Source of the DNA: Crotophaga sulcirostris
Lineage: Eukaryota > Chordata > Aves > Cuculiformes > Crotophagidae
DNA: 64,000 bases
Reading direction: 5' to 3'
Assembly (NCBI GenBank): GCA_013397455.1
Contig: VYZB01000388.1
Location: 128,309-192,308 of the forward strand
A model generated the notes under the pieces. The model was not told the DNA's origin, did no database searches, and saw only the letters and a list, made by a program, of their open reading frames with translations. Below are positions 38,509 through 50,500 of this stretch, in pieces (position 1 is the stretch's first letter; each line of letters begins with the position of its first letter). A program made the translations under genes and the position numbers.

Positions 38509-41500
38509 CATCTTCATATGCCTAAGCATGAAACATTTTACACATACACAAGCCCAGGACTGTTTTTAAGCATACACTTAGACAGGCTAATATATATATG
38601 CCTAGTGTAAAGCTGGGCTCAGTGATAGGAAACACATGTTTCTTGGTACTTGTGGTTGCATAATGATATAAAAAAGTCTTGACATTCTATAGGTCTCTGG
38701 ACAATTCTGCTATTGATGTGTTGTGAGTCACTGCAAACAGACCATCGTATGTTTCTGAATCACTTCCTGCTCAAGGGGTTCCTCCACTTCTTCCAGAGAT
38801 TGTATGCTGAGGAAGAATTCAGTGGGCTAAAGCCCTGGAGACACATTCTAAATGCTTTCCCTTTCCCTTCCTTTCAATGCAGCTGAATGACTCAGAGAGG
38901 GGATGACACCTTGCACCGATGTCACTATTCCCTTGTTGGGATGAGAGCACCTTATGGGGAATCCAGAAGGAAATGTAATTTTATGTTTTATTTTAAGGAG
39001 ATTCCTTTTGTTTCACTTTAATATATATTTTACTGTTGGCATTTTGAGGTTTCTAGGGTTTGGTGGGGAGAAGGAGTTTGGAAGTGAGAAGCTATGATGT
39101 GATAAAATAAAGGATATTTCAGCCATTTTCAATGCTATTACAATGCCTTGGCTTTCTGCCCCAAAAGTATTAAGGGCCAAACCACAGAAATGGCCATTAG
39201 ATCCCTAAGTACCTCTGAGGTCTATTACCTTTGCTTGTAACTAGCTGCACTGGGATTCCTGGAACATTCATAGGTGCTTCACTTAGATCTGCACTGTTGA
39301 TTTGTTGTCATTCTGATAACGCAAGAGACTGTAATACCAGCAGAACATAGCAGGTAGACCATTATAAAATCAAAAGTCTTATGTGATTTGGAATGTCCTA
39401 ATAGCACTGTTTTGCATAAAAAGTAATGTCAAGAGATATTAATGTATTTAATGTATTTTCTGGGGGGGAAATTTGCTTTTAAGGAAAACGATATCTTCTA
39501 CTGTTTAAAATGCACCTGCTTTCATTTGACATTTTCACTAGAAAATGCTGTCTTGATGACATTTTTTCACATAAAGAGAAGCCATTATGAATTGCAGAAA
39601 CTTTGCATTTCAAGTACTTTTTGTTTTGTTTTTCCCGAGTTATACTGGACTGATACGTGATCTTTTGGCAAATCAGTATTGTGATGAAAGTACAATCGGT
39701 TTCTGAGTAGTTGCAAAATTATTTTGACTTCAAGAGATGCTTATCCTGAATGCCAGCTGATGCAGTACTTTCTCATTGACAGTATTCCTGTATGAGCTGC
39801 GTGTCTTGTTCAGAAATCATTCAGAGCAATCGTATCCAAAGGAGTTATGCTTCACTGGGGCCTGATCTTCTGTCCATCAATGCATAACATGGAGCTCTGT
39901 TCAAGGCAGTTGCTGCTGCTGCTTGCTTTGGAAAGTCTCTTAAAAGTACACTTCTCCATGTGCATCTTTGCCAGCAAAAACATAATATAGAAATGTATGC
40001 AGCATAGGAATTAATACTGGTTGTTTCTGAGGGACTCTGTAGAGTTGTGTGCAGCTTCCAAAAATCCCCACCAGTGCAAAACCACCCGCACAGTTACTGA
40101 TGAGCACCTCTGAGTTTGTTCATCCTTACTGTGCCATAATCTAGGATGCAGTTGCCTCAGTCAGCTGTGATCATCCCCTGCCTGAAACCTTCCTCAGCAA
40201 AATAAGGATCTTGTGATCTTCATCTCTCTGTCACTTCCAAAACTTGGAGAAGTCACCTATGTTTTTAGAGACCAAATGTCCATTTCTTACAACAACCCTA
40301 TGAATTCAAGGCCACTATTTCAGATCTCACTACTGCTTACAACCGTTTGTTGTTTGGGATTTGGGTTTGGTTTTTTTTTTTCGTTGATCATCTGCTTTCC
40401 TTTCATGCAGCACTGGATGGTTCCAGGACCTCAGTTTTTAAAGGTCCATTTTACTTGTTCTGTTTCTTTGTAGACGTGCTAGGCTTACAGTTTGTAACAC
40501 CATAGGCATTCTTACTTCTTCCAATTTTTGCTGAAGGAAATCTTTGTAGCTGACAAACCACTCATCTTCTATACCATCCTGTAATTTAACAATGTTAAAT
40601 GCAGGTCACAGTTAACCCCCTTACTCTTTTCTAGTGGGTGGTTTCTTATCTTGATATTGCTTTCTGCCAACCTGTTGTACTGAGTGCAAATTTGGACTAG
40701 TAATAAAATGTTTCATACTGTGTTCACCACAAACTGCTTAAACTCAGATCCACTAAACTGTCCTGCTGTGTTAGTTGTTTGCTATGCCAGGTGCCTAGAT
40801 CTAGTAAAAATGGATATGATCACCTTTACGACTGTCTAGTAAGGCTGCCTCTGAAATAAATACCTAATTTCTCTGATGTAAAGGAATTTCTGCCAGACTG
40901 CATCAGCTGACCAACTGTTCCCATACTGTGGGAGTTTTCACTTGACTGGGCTGTACTTTCAGTGTATGTGACAAGCCTCAACAGGTTCGCTTTCCCTTGG
41001 AAGATATCCTCAAACTCTTATTCAATTGTTTTGATCTTCTGCCTCTTTGGTGAGTTACCTCTTTGATGAGATGAAGGGAGTGGCATGTTTTTATTCGTGG
41101 ATAATTTTTTTCCCTTGGTGTGATTATAAATTGTACTCCTTCCAATTTGCTCATTGCCCATGAGTTTAGTCACAATTCTTCTAATAGGAATTAGTTCGCC
41201 AGAGTAAGTCCTGAGCTTCACCTATTTATGGTCAATTGCCTATGGTTTTGCTTTCAGTGCTAATATGCCCATTCCTGGCAACGCTTCAGCTTGCACCAAC
41301 ATCCACGTTCAAGGCACAGGCATTTAATTTGCTTTCAAAATGATAGAGCTTTAGTCTTCTGCAGCAGTGCTCATTGGTCCCATGAAGAGTCATCTGAGGA
41401 CATGGTGCTCTTGTCCTCTGTCCAAGCTGGGGAAGCGTTTGAAAAGTGACAGAAATTACTGTGGTTCTTGAAGGTTTTTCCCCAAATACCAGCCATTATC

Positions 41501-44404
41501 AGGAATTGTGTCATTTTTAGATCTGTATGCTACTTCATGAGGATGGCACCTCCATGGTCAATGCCCCATTCTGTTTCCAGTCTCTTGTCTTGTAACAGAC
41601 TACATCCTCTGCAGCATGATAGCACTGTCTGTCTTATGTAAGTTTTAGTATGAATTAGATAATTTCCTTTGGCTGGCAAATTTTAATGACATTTCCAAAA
41701 AATTCCTGTGGCTCCATCAGTAGAGTTTGCTTGCTTTTTCTCAGGTTCCAGCCGCGTTTTCTCTCTTCTTAGAGACTCAGCCCCTCAAAATCAATGAGCT
41801 TAGCTCTTTAACCCCCTGACAACCATGAACTCTGCTGCATTTTTGCCTGATTATTGTACTGTTTAATGACATACAGTTCACATGCTTCATTTTTATGTAA
41901 AAGCCAGTATTCTTCAAATTCCTGTGAGACAGCATCCTGACGGGTGAGCCTCAGATGTCAGCCTTAATTTAAAACTATTAGAAGCAGCCAGTACTTCAGC
42001 ATCAGCTATTGTCTAAAATAAAGCCATGTCTGACTGTCAGAGAAGCCTTCAGCTGAAGAGTCACTTAACATTATTTCCCACAATCAGTGAGGGCCACATA
42101 CTAGCAATGGAGGCTAGAAGGAGGCAAGATGTCCACACATCCACAAGTAATCAGCGTAGACCACTGCCCAGCACCTTAGATCAAACTAGGCTTCTCCTTT
42201 TCCTTGACCTCCACTATCAGCTAATAGACACCAAAGCCCTTTTTAAACTTTCTCCAGTTACCCTTCATACTCCTAGAGAGTATCAGCTCTGGTAGGATGA
42301 GGGTTTTGGCAGTTCATTTCGGTCAGAGCATTTTCTTACCTTTTTTTACATATGGGCACCAGTGTGTTGCTCAAAATCAATTTTATTCAAGGGGTAGGAT
42401 ACACCTAATCAAATGTAGACATGCATCTTGTAGATGTGTATTATGCAGGTGTGTCTATTTGACCTGGTCACGAGCACTGCCTTTGTGATCAGTTGGGGGA
42501 AATACAGACATTACTAGGGAGAAGCTATTCTCAGCCAGAGGTACGTGCCTCAAATAATTTGAACAAATTAGGCTCTGAAACCTCCAATTTCTCTCCACTG
42601 ATTGTAAAGTTACTCTAAACATCTACTGCAGATGTAAAACTGAGATTCATAGGTGTCCAGTGTTAGGTGTGAAGTATCTCTTTGAAGGAGTGTGAGAGAG
42701 GCTTGCTTTATTCAGTCTCTCCTTCCCAGGTCTCCAGCAGGAAGTAACATAAACCTGAGCACAGGAGTAGGATGTGTCTTGGCCTTGTAAAGGTCTTCAT
42801 GCTTTGATCACAGAAGAAAAGTTGAGCGCAACAGGAACAGTTTCTCCTGGAAAGGATGCAGTGGCTGGAAGGATGCAGCCACTAGTTTCCAGTGTGCTGA
42901 GTTTCTCCCTCAAAGTGCAATCTTAGACATAACGCTGCATGTATCAAATATTACTGACATTATCCTTACATTCCTCACAACCAAAAAGGTGCATAAAATC
43001 GCCTTAGTGAGAATCAAAGCAGAGTTTGTGTTGTACTGGTAGCAGTGTCACAGGAAGAGTGTTATGCTTTTTCAGCTCTGTAGACAAAAGCTGAATTTTC
43101 TAGTTTCATTTTAACTGTTGGAAAAGAGTTACAGGAGAAACACCAACCTAGTAAAAGCTGATCTACACACAAAATATGCAACGGAAAGACTTGCAATTGT
43201 TCAGCACATGCTCTAGACTGACCAGGAGATACATAAACCTTCCAGCACAGCACCGAGCTCCAGCTGATATATTCTCATCCGCAGGGGTAGTTGCCTCAGG
43301 CTCAATAGTCTGTTGTCAGGGGTGGTGGTGTTACTGTGATCTGGGAGGATTGTAGTGTGCAGACATGCAGCTGTGCTTGCATCATGCATTGCAAGAGTGC
43401 TTACCACAAGAGCTATTGCCTTTTGACCTTCCCCGTGAATCTGTGCTGACCAGGGCTACATGGCCCTTGGCTGGTATGCAGCCCCTGCAAAATAACCTCT
43501 TGTTTGCCTGTGAACGCCATCTCCATTGATCAGTTTCCAGCTGGCTTATATTGATTTAGTTTAATTCAATGCAAGTGTTTTGCATGTAGAAAAGGCTCTG
43601 TGAATGTTCCCATGAGGTCTAAATCAGTTCCTCTGTCTCTCTTGCTCTTTAAATCCTATTTTCACTCATCTGTAGCTTTCCTACACTCAGTATATGCCTA
43701 TTCCTGGGGGGAGCAATTGCAGGGGCTTAATTTTAGAGAGGAATGCTCACCCTGCTGTCTGGGAATGAAGCCTGGTGTAGCCAACTTCAAAGACTAGACA
43801 GATTTGTTGTTGACTTTAAAAGACATCTTCCTCTTGACTGGGATTTGCTATTGTATCTCTTCTGCTCTCATCTTCCCTTTCAGCACATGGGAGGGCTCAG
43901 GTGCTTTCGAGACTTCTTCCATCTTTAGACCCTTTTAAATGCACATATTAGGTGCTAGCAAATTCCCTGCTTTGCGTCTTCCCTGCTGAACATCACTAAG
44001 CTGGCTGACGATGTGGTGGATTCGACAGTATCTGTGCTTAAATAATCTGTTGTTTGGCTCTTCTGTTTACAGAACCCTGGCACTCAGACAGCACAGACCT
44101 AAAAGAAGTGTTATTTTTAATTCTAATAAACTAGCACAGAAGGAGAGAGTTCTTTGCCTTCTTCCTTCACTTCACAATTTCAGTCACAACAAAGGACTTC
44201 ACACCAAGTGTAATAAAGGGATGAGCTATTTTTCTGTTGTTTTTCTGACAGACATATGTATTTGTTTATTTTTAGATTATAAAATGCAATTATCGTGTTC
44301 TCTGAAGTATGCATGTAAAATTAAAACCATGTTGAGTCAACTTGCTGCTTAATTTATGTTAATTAAACTATTCAATGGGAAGGATGTTCCTGGTTAGGTT
44401 GCTT

Positions 44405-44560
44405 CAGTGGGATCTGGGTTCTGTTCTTGGCTCTGCCACAGATTGCTTGTTTGCTTCATGCCAAGTCACTTAATCTCCCAATGTTTCAGTTCTTCATTCC
44501 CAAAAGGAAGATACTTCTCCTTCATCTTGTCTGGTTTGATTGTCAGTGCTTGAAGCAGGG
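44405..44560 (+). repeat. MIR-type SINE
   Basis: CAGTGGGATCTGGGTTCTGT, TCTTGGCTCTGCCACAGATT, CATGCCAAGTCACTTAATCT, CCCAATGTTTCAGTTCTTCA and AAAAGGAAGATA match the MIR consensus in order: CTGGGTTCGAATCCTGGCTC, TGCCACTTACTAGCTG, GGGCAAGTCACTTAACCTCT, GTGCCTCAGTTTCCTCATCT, AAAATGGGGATAA. It is the best-preserved MIR copy in the window. Birds and reptiles carry such ancient copies. Confidence 0.8.
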
Positions 44561-47500
44561 TTTATTTTGCACAGCATTCAGCATTGTATGCTCTTAACTT
44601 TAATTTATAATTTTATATATTGATAGTAGGTCATCTTGTCTCCAAAAGCAAAACACTTCTGCAAGTCTTTCCCGATGCACAGATACTGGAAGTCAAGAAC
44701 TCATTTTCAAGAAGAGCTTAGTTCTTTCATTGCATCCTTAAACTTAATCTAAGCTAAGGAGTGTGTGAAACCTCATCAGGAGTTTTACTATAGATCAGGT
44801 CCAGGCCTGTGGGTTAGGTAAGACAGAAACTCTGGCTTGAGCACACTTGGCCAGCATGCCTGGGAAAACTCAGTGTCGTGTGAATGGCTGAAGGACCTGC
44901 TTCACTGTGATGGTTTCTCATATCTCCATCTGTCAAATAACCAGTCTCAGAATAGGCTCCACTGGGCTAGCAGGTTCTACCCCTGATTAGCCAGTATCTA
45001 CTTAGGAGCAGTGATAATTTTCTATCACAATTTGATGTATACTTATTTGTGTCGACCATTGTCCCACTACACCCACACACATCTGCTTTTCTGTTACTTC
45101 AGCAGTTGTGTTTTTCCTGGATGTTTACCTTATGCTTTTGTACAGTGCCTAGTACACTGAAAACCTCAGCCCTAAGCTGGCAGCACTGGAATAGCAGTTA
45201 CCAGAGGAGGTGCCCTCTGTTTTCAGTCAGTGCTGACTTTAGCTGAATCGTTTTCTCAAACCAATCAGCCTTATTGAACCCTAGATCTAAGCCTTTATTT
45301 TTCCAAATCTGGGAACTCTGGATATATTTGCAGTAAAAAGGGTGAGCAGGAGCTAATATGTGATGGGATTACACTGTTACTTTATTACCTGACAGCACTC
45401 AGACAGAGTGCTTTTCAATGTCCTCTCTGGTCAGTATAAACCTCTCAGTATAAAAGACCACAATATCTGTGGGGCTTCCTCCCTTCCTGCTGCCTGGGTC
45501 TGCCCCAGAGCAGTGTAAAGGCCAGGTCAGCCCCACAGTTTTTCTACCTGCACAAAGTCTCAAAGTAGGGACACTTCTATCAGCCTAAAGCTCCTTTCTT
45601 CACTTGGCATACATTACACCATTCTTTGTAAATGTAACTGAGACACATCTAATGTGAGGTTCACTATGTGAACTTGGGATACTAATCCTTTGACTGCCTG
45701 ACTAACTGGGCTTGGGTTATGATGGCAAAGGAAGAGTCCCACTCTTGCACTGCTGCCAGCTCACATGCCAGTTTGGGGCCCCATAAAAATTTTGTGCACA
45801 GTTTAAATCTCCTCTGCTCATTGCTGGGTATATTTGCCCAACAGCATTGTAAGCTGCATGATGCAACTCACCCTGTTCATGAACAATATGGTCATGCAAA
45901 AGACGTCTCTTGCTGGCTATCCCTTGGGAAAAAAGTTCTGGCCACCAGCTGGCATTCCCAAGACAGATCAGACCACTGAGCCTGAAATCAAGGTCGCTGA
46001 AGTTCAGAGCTGGTTCAGTTTGCACCTGGGTATTTAATTCTTTATGTCTCTGGTTCCCATCAGTAAGCTGTAAGCAAAGGAGAGTGGTAGGAACCAAGAA
46101 TCAGGGTGTCCATGGGCATCTGCCTTCCATAACGCTTACATTGAATTAAAGCAAATAGCGTCTGCTTCAGCTCATTTAGCAGCTCACTTGCAATTCACAC
46201 CTATCCTATACAACTATTTCCATTTTCATTTTTCCTCCTGATTCACTGAAAAATTCTCCCTCACTCTTTCCGTAAACTCAGCAGCCTGTCTTCTGTTGAA
46301 GTTACAAGTCAGATGTTAGCTTAGCCAGTGATTAATACAGCTCTTGAAAAGGTCAGCTTTGAATCTCACTGCCAAGTTCACCCACCTCTCTGGGCAACTC
46401 CTTATACCTCTTCCCTTCCCTTCATAACATTTTTGCAGTTGAAAATAATTAAAACTGATATGCTACTTTATATTTTGAAAGAACATTAATTGTAATCTTT
46501 CTCTTGGGTATTGGGAAACATTTTGAGGCTGTGCTTGGAGAAGAAGGACCTGTTTAATTCATCTCTCAAATGGATTGTTTGCAGCTCTGAAAATCTGATC
46601 TCTAGTTGTCTATCTAGTCCTGTGCACCACCCAACCACCTCTCGAAACAGCCCAGTAAATCTGAGGAAGTGAATTCTATATATATTATGTATATAGAATT
46701 ATTGCCATCTGTTTGTGGGGATACAGAAGAATCACACCAAATTTTGCAAACATAGTGTCCTCTTTCTCCCTCACTCTCAAGCCAGGGGAGTCTTTGTAAA
46801 CTTTGACAAGTAGTATCACCACATTAAAGATTAAAGCTGGGTTTGTTGAATACTGGACATCTTAGCTTGTCCCATTTCTGTCTGGGCTTCTATGTGTGCA
46901 GCATCACCAAGGAAGAAGCTCTGCTCTGCATCAACAAAAGCAAAGTAATCCTCTTGATAGGTAATATTCTAAGGAATTTGATCTTGGAGACTCTCACATG
47001 GAGAAATACAGTTGGGAGCAGGCAGATTTTGCCTGTGAGTGGCTTTTTTTCCCCTCTTATTCCTTTTGAAGTAAAAGAGGAAATGTGGGAACCATTTCCC
47101 AATTACCCATGCACCAGAGTGACAGAAGAAACCCAGAAACAGATAAAGACCAACAGCTGGAACATATTGTGGTACAAGGAAGCAATTAGCCTATGGCATA
47201 AAAGAAAAAATCATGTATAGAAATTATTTGTGTCTCTTAGCGTTACCTCGGCAACCAAGAAACTTTTGGGCAAAGGAGGCCCATGGTCCCAGGCCAGTGC
47301 TGATGTGGCACGAAGATATGCCACCCTGTAGGTGATATTCCTTTATACAACCTTTCTTTAATGGTCTCCTCTGAGACCTCGCAGATGTGTGGGAAGAGAT
47401 GAGAGGGAAGGAAGGGTCAGTCACTTCCCCTCTCTCCAAGCTTTCCCAGCACTGCTCCAAGTTCCCAGAAGTTCTTGCTTCTCCCTGCCATGGGGATGCC

Positions 47501-50500
47501 TCGAGGTCCATGTCTCCCTGGGATCTTGCGTCATAAGCTGGGTGAACGACCACAGTGTCTCGGCTGCCCTCCTACTCTCAGTCAGCCTCAGCTTTGGGCA
47601 CAAAAGTCCATCCTCACAGGATTGCTTAAAAATTGCATCATCAAGCAATAAAACAGTGAAAATACCTCAGGGTGGGAGAGGAATTTGAGATAAACATTCT
47701 TTACCAGACATTGCAAAAGAAACCGTAGCCTCATCAGAATGAATGAGCTAACTCCCATTGCCTTCGGTGCGGCCAGGGCTTCAGCTTTTACGTGTGAGAT
47801 GCCATGCTACCATAGTGATGAGTTCAGGATAGCATTAGCTGCATGAAGTCAGACGACTGGATTGATGGATGTAATCAAATTTCCTGCCCCAGTTACAGTT
47901 TTACCATCCAAAGCCTCAATTTAATCCACATTTGTACTCATAGCGGGATTTGTTTCGGGAGGTACCCCATTAACCACTCCCAGATTCTGAGAGCTGGTTA
48001 ATCCTTTCATGGGGCAGGGTTCATATATCATGCCTCATAAACTCCCTTCGTGAGGGTTTAGAAAGAAAGGACAGGATTTGTCATAAGTGCTCTGCAAGCG
48101 TGTCTTCACAGCAGGCACAGAGATACCCAAACAGATGGCTTCACCCCATTAACTTCTCACAGGTGCAGGCCGAGGTAAAAAAATACACAGCAGCCTTATC
48201 CATGTATGCTAACCATCCTCTGCCTTCCTAGAAAAGTGTGGGAACATAGACACCCAAGCTGTCCCTGCAAAAATCTTCTACATATGGCGGGTTTGCCACA
48301 TTCATCCAGCTCTACATTTCCGAGATCCAAACTGGTGAGCCTGCACCATGATATCCTCTGTCAGTCCAGAGGATTTCCACAGAGTGTTCCACTGTGTGAA
48401 GCGGACGTTCCAACTCCAGTCCTGCTGAGGTTATGGAAAAATTCACTGTGTACAAAGGGTCACAGCAGCATCCGTGCTTTTGGGAACCCCTCCTACGAGG
48501 AACTATCACTAGCCCTGTGTGGAGCAGGATCAGTTTAAAATAACTTCCCTTCGAGTGCTCCATGGAAATCCCCTGCCAGTCACCCTCCTCACGTGCTTTT
48601 TGTTCAGAGAATCAACAGGCCTCAAAGAGCGGTCTCAGAAGAGGCCACATCTGTACAGAGTTTGCTTTCATCCCCACAAGGGTTCCCAAACAATGGCAGT
48701 GCCAGCCGGAGGTTTGCTGAATGGTATGAGAACCAAAGGCTTTCTTTGCTTTCTGTTCATCCATTAAAACATTGTGAGTCAAAATTAAGAGGACAGGAGT
48801 GGGAGCTCTTGGAGGCTGTGGTTTCTCACAAATGCCTAAAGCTAAGTACTAATGAGAAAGTAAAAAGAAAAAAAAGTCTGCAACCCATCACCACAGCAAT
48901 GCCACAATTACAGACAAATCCAGTGTGTGCTGCTTTACATTTATGATGCAGACAAACTAATTTAGCTAATTAGAGCTGTCTACAAAATGCCTATGAAACA
49001 GTAGTCCGTCCTCAAGGTCCAGTATCAAAGATTCTTGCTAGTGAAGTCCAAAAGTGCACAGACACACAGCCTGGACACCTGCTACTCACTGAGCATGGAA
49101 TTAGTTGAACCACCTCCACATGGGAAGTTTTCAACATTTTCTTCCTTGTCCCACCCACAACTGAAGTTGTGAAAACCCATCAGTTGAGAAGTCTGCAAGG
49201 ATAAGTATATAGAAAATGCTCTTTGATTTCAAAATTTAAGAAACAAAACCATGAAAAAGTGAAAAGCCCAGCTGGCTATTTCCACTTAAGACTAAGTTTT
49301 ATCTTACAGGCTTTGAGTAGTCCTAAACAGATTGAGGTACGATTCAGGTTCTTTGAGAGAGCAAATGTTTTTCCTTTGTCAGTGCAAAGATTTTAGTTGC
49401 TATTGTTTAAAAGGACCTCTCATTCCCATGAAGTTTGTTCTATATATTTCGAAAGCAACTGTTTGTGCAGCACAGAAGTTCAGCAGAGAGATTCAGCTGC
49501 TGCATTTCTGAGGTTCTGGCACTACCTCCATAAGAAATTAAGCCAGGAACACTCAAGGACGACTTAGGAAAAAGACTTCAGCAACAAGCTTTGGAAAATT
49601 ATTTAGTGGCATGAAGTCTGATGGGAGGAAAAGGGGTAGAACTGTAATAAGGAAACTAGTACCTGTCTTTCCAGACTAGTTTCAGACTTTGCCTGCAAGC
49701 GAGCACAAGCTCGTGCAGCAATGGAAGGACAGCGCATCCAGTGATAAGATGCAGCGTAGGCGAGTGGTGCCTCTGCTCCTTGGTTCACTCCCTGTGCCTG
49801 GCACTGCCTCCAGCCAGAGTGGCTCCAGGCATGAGCTCCCCTGGTGAGTCCAATACCCTTCTTTAGGGCATGTGCCCTTTTACCTCCATACGAGTTTCTG
49901 CCCACATTCCAAAATCCTACCTGGATCCCATGACAGCCTCAGTAATGTGCCTGGGAAAGAAACAAATACCTTCCTGTACTGGGTGTGGAACAGTTCACTC
50001 ACATTTGTCTCATTTATCCCAGAGAAGTGGAGATATTGCCTCATAGATGAAATCAGCACAGGTCTCCACCTCTTTTTCCAGTAAAGGGTGAACCCTTTCT
50101 CTCTAAACAAAACAGAAGGAGTGGGCTCATGGAGACCACAGCATCCTTTGGCGCTCCAGGCTTGCCCAAGCTAAAGAATAGGGTCTATGTGTTACTCCAA
50201 AAGGAATTTCTCTGCTTCCTGCTGCTTGCCATTCCTGGCCGCTGCAGCCTGCGGTACATCAATGTGTGTGCTCAGCAGGGGAAAAATGCTACTGACCAAG
50301 GTGGTGGCTGCAAGATGAAAAAGGCTGATCCACACAGTGGTTTCCTCTGTCTTTCTCTGAATGTGTTCACTTCAGGAGCCCCTTTCTCGTTACAGCTGGG
50401 AAAGATGCAAACAGAAGCCAGTCCAAGATGAAAATAACAGCCTATGTCGTGTGTGGAGCCTGCTCATTGACTCTACTGTTTTTGACTCCCAATGGCAAAC

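Larger units (their letters stand above)
29271..44404. other. SYN3 intron 5, unannotated non-coding block
   Basis: About 15 kb of intronic DNA with no exon or RNA gene that I can support. It contains MIR fragments (30243-30385 and 35235-35300), a TAA microsatellite (38466-38508) and several AT-rich, visually complex stretches (notably 44210-44370). The frames at 36803-37259, 43213-43407 and 44011-44352 show no recognisable domain. A T/C-rich segment at 36700-37480 produces several overlapping Leu/Pro/Ser-rich frames that are compositional artefacts. Confidence 0.55.

Noticed and set aside
16585..38895. Scattered AP-1 words (TGACTCA or TGAGTCA at about 16588, 26764, 36184, 36534, 38888)
   Set aside because: Seven-base words are expected by chance at this frequency, and there is no clustering near the TIMP3 promoter.
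39850..39900. GGGGCCTGATCTTCTG resembling the end of the palindromic element at 9266
   Set aside because: The opposite terminal repeat is absent, so a single 16-base word is not enough.
46843..47220. 125-codon plus-strand frame
   Set aside because: Ordinary composition, no domain, no splice signals of quality, and no repeat protein similarity.
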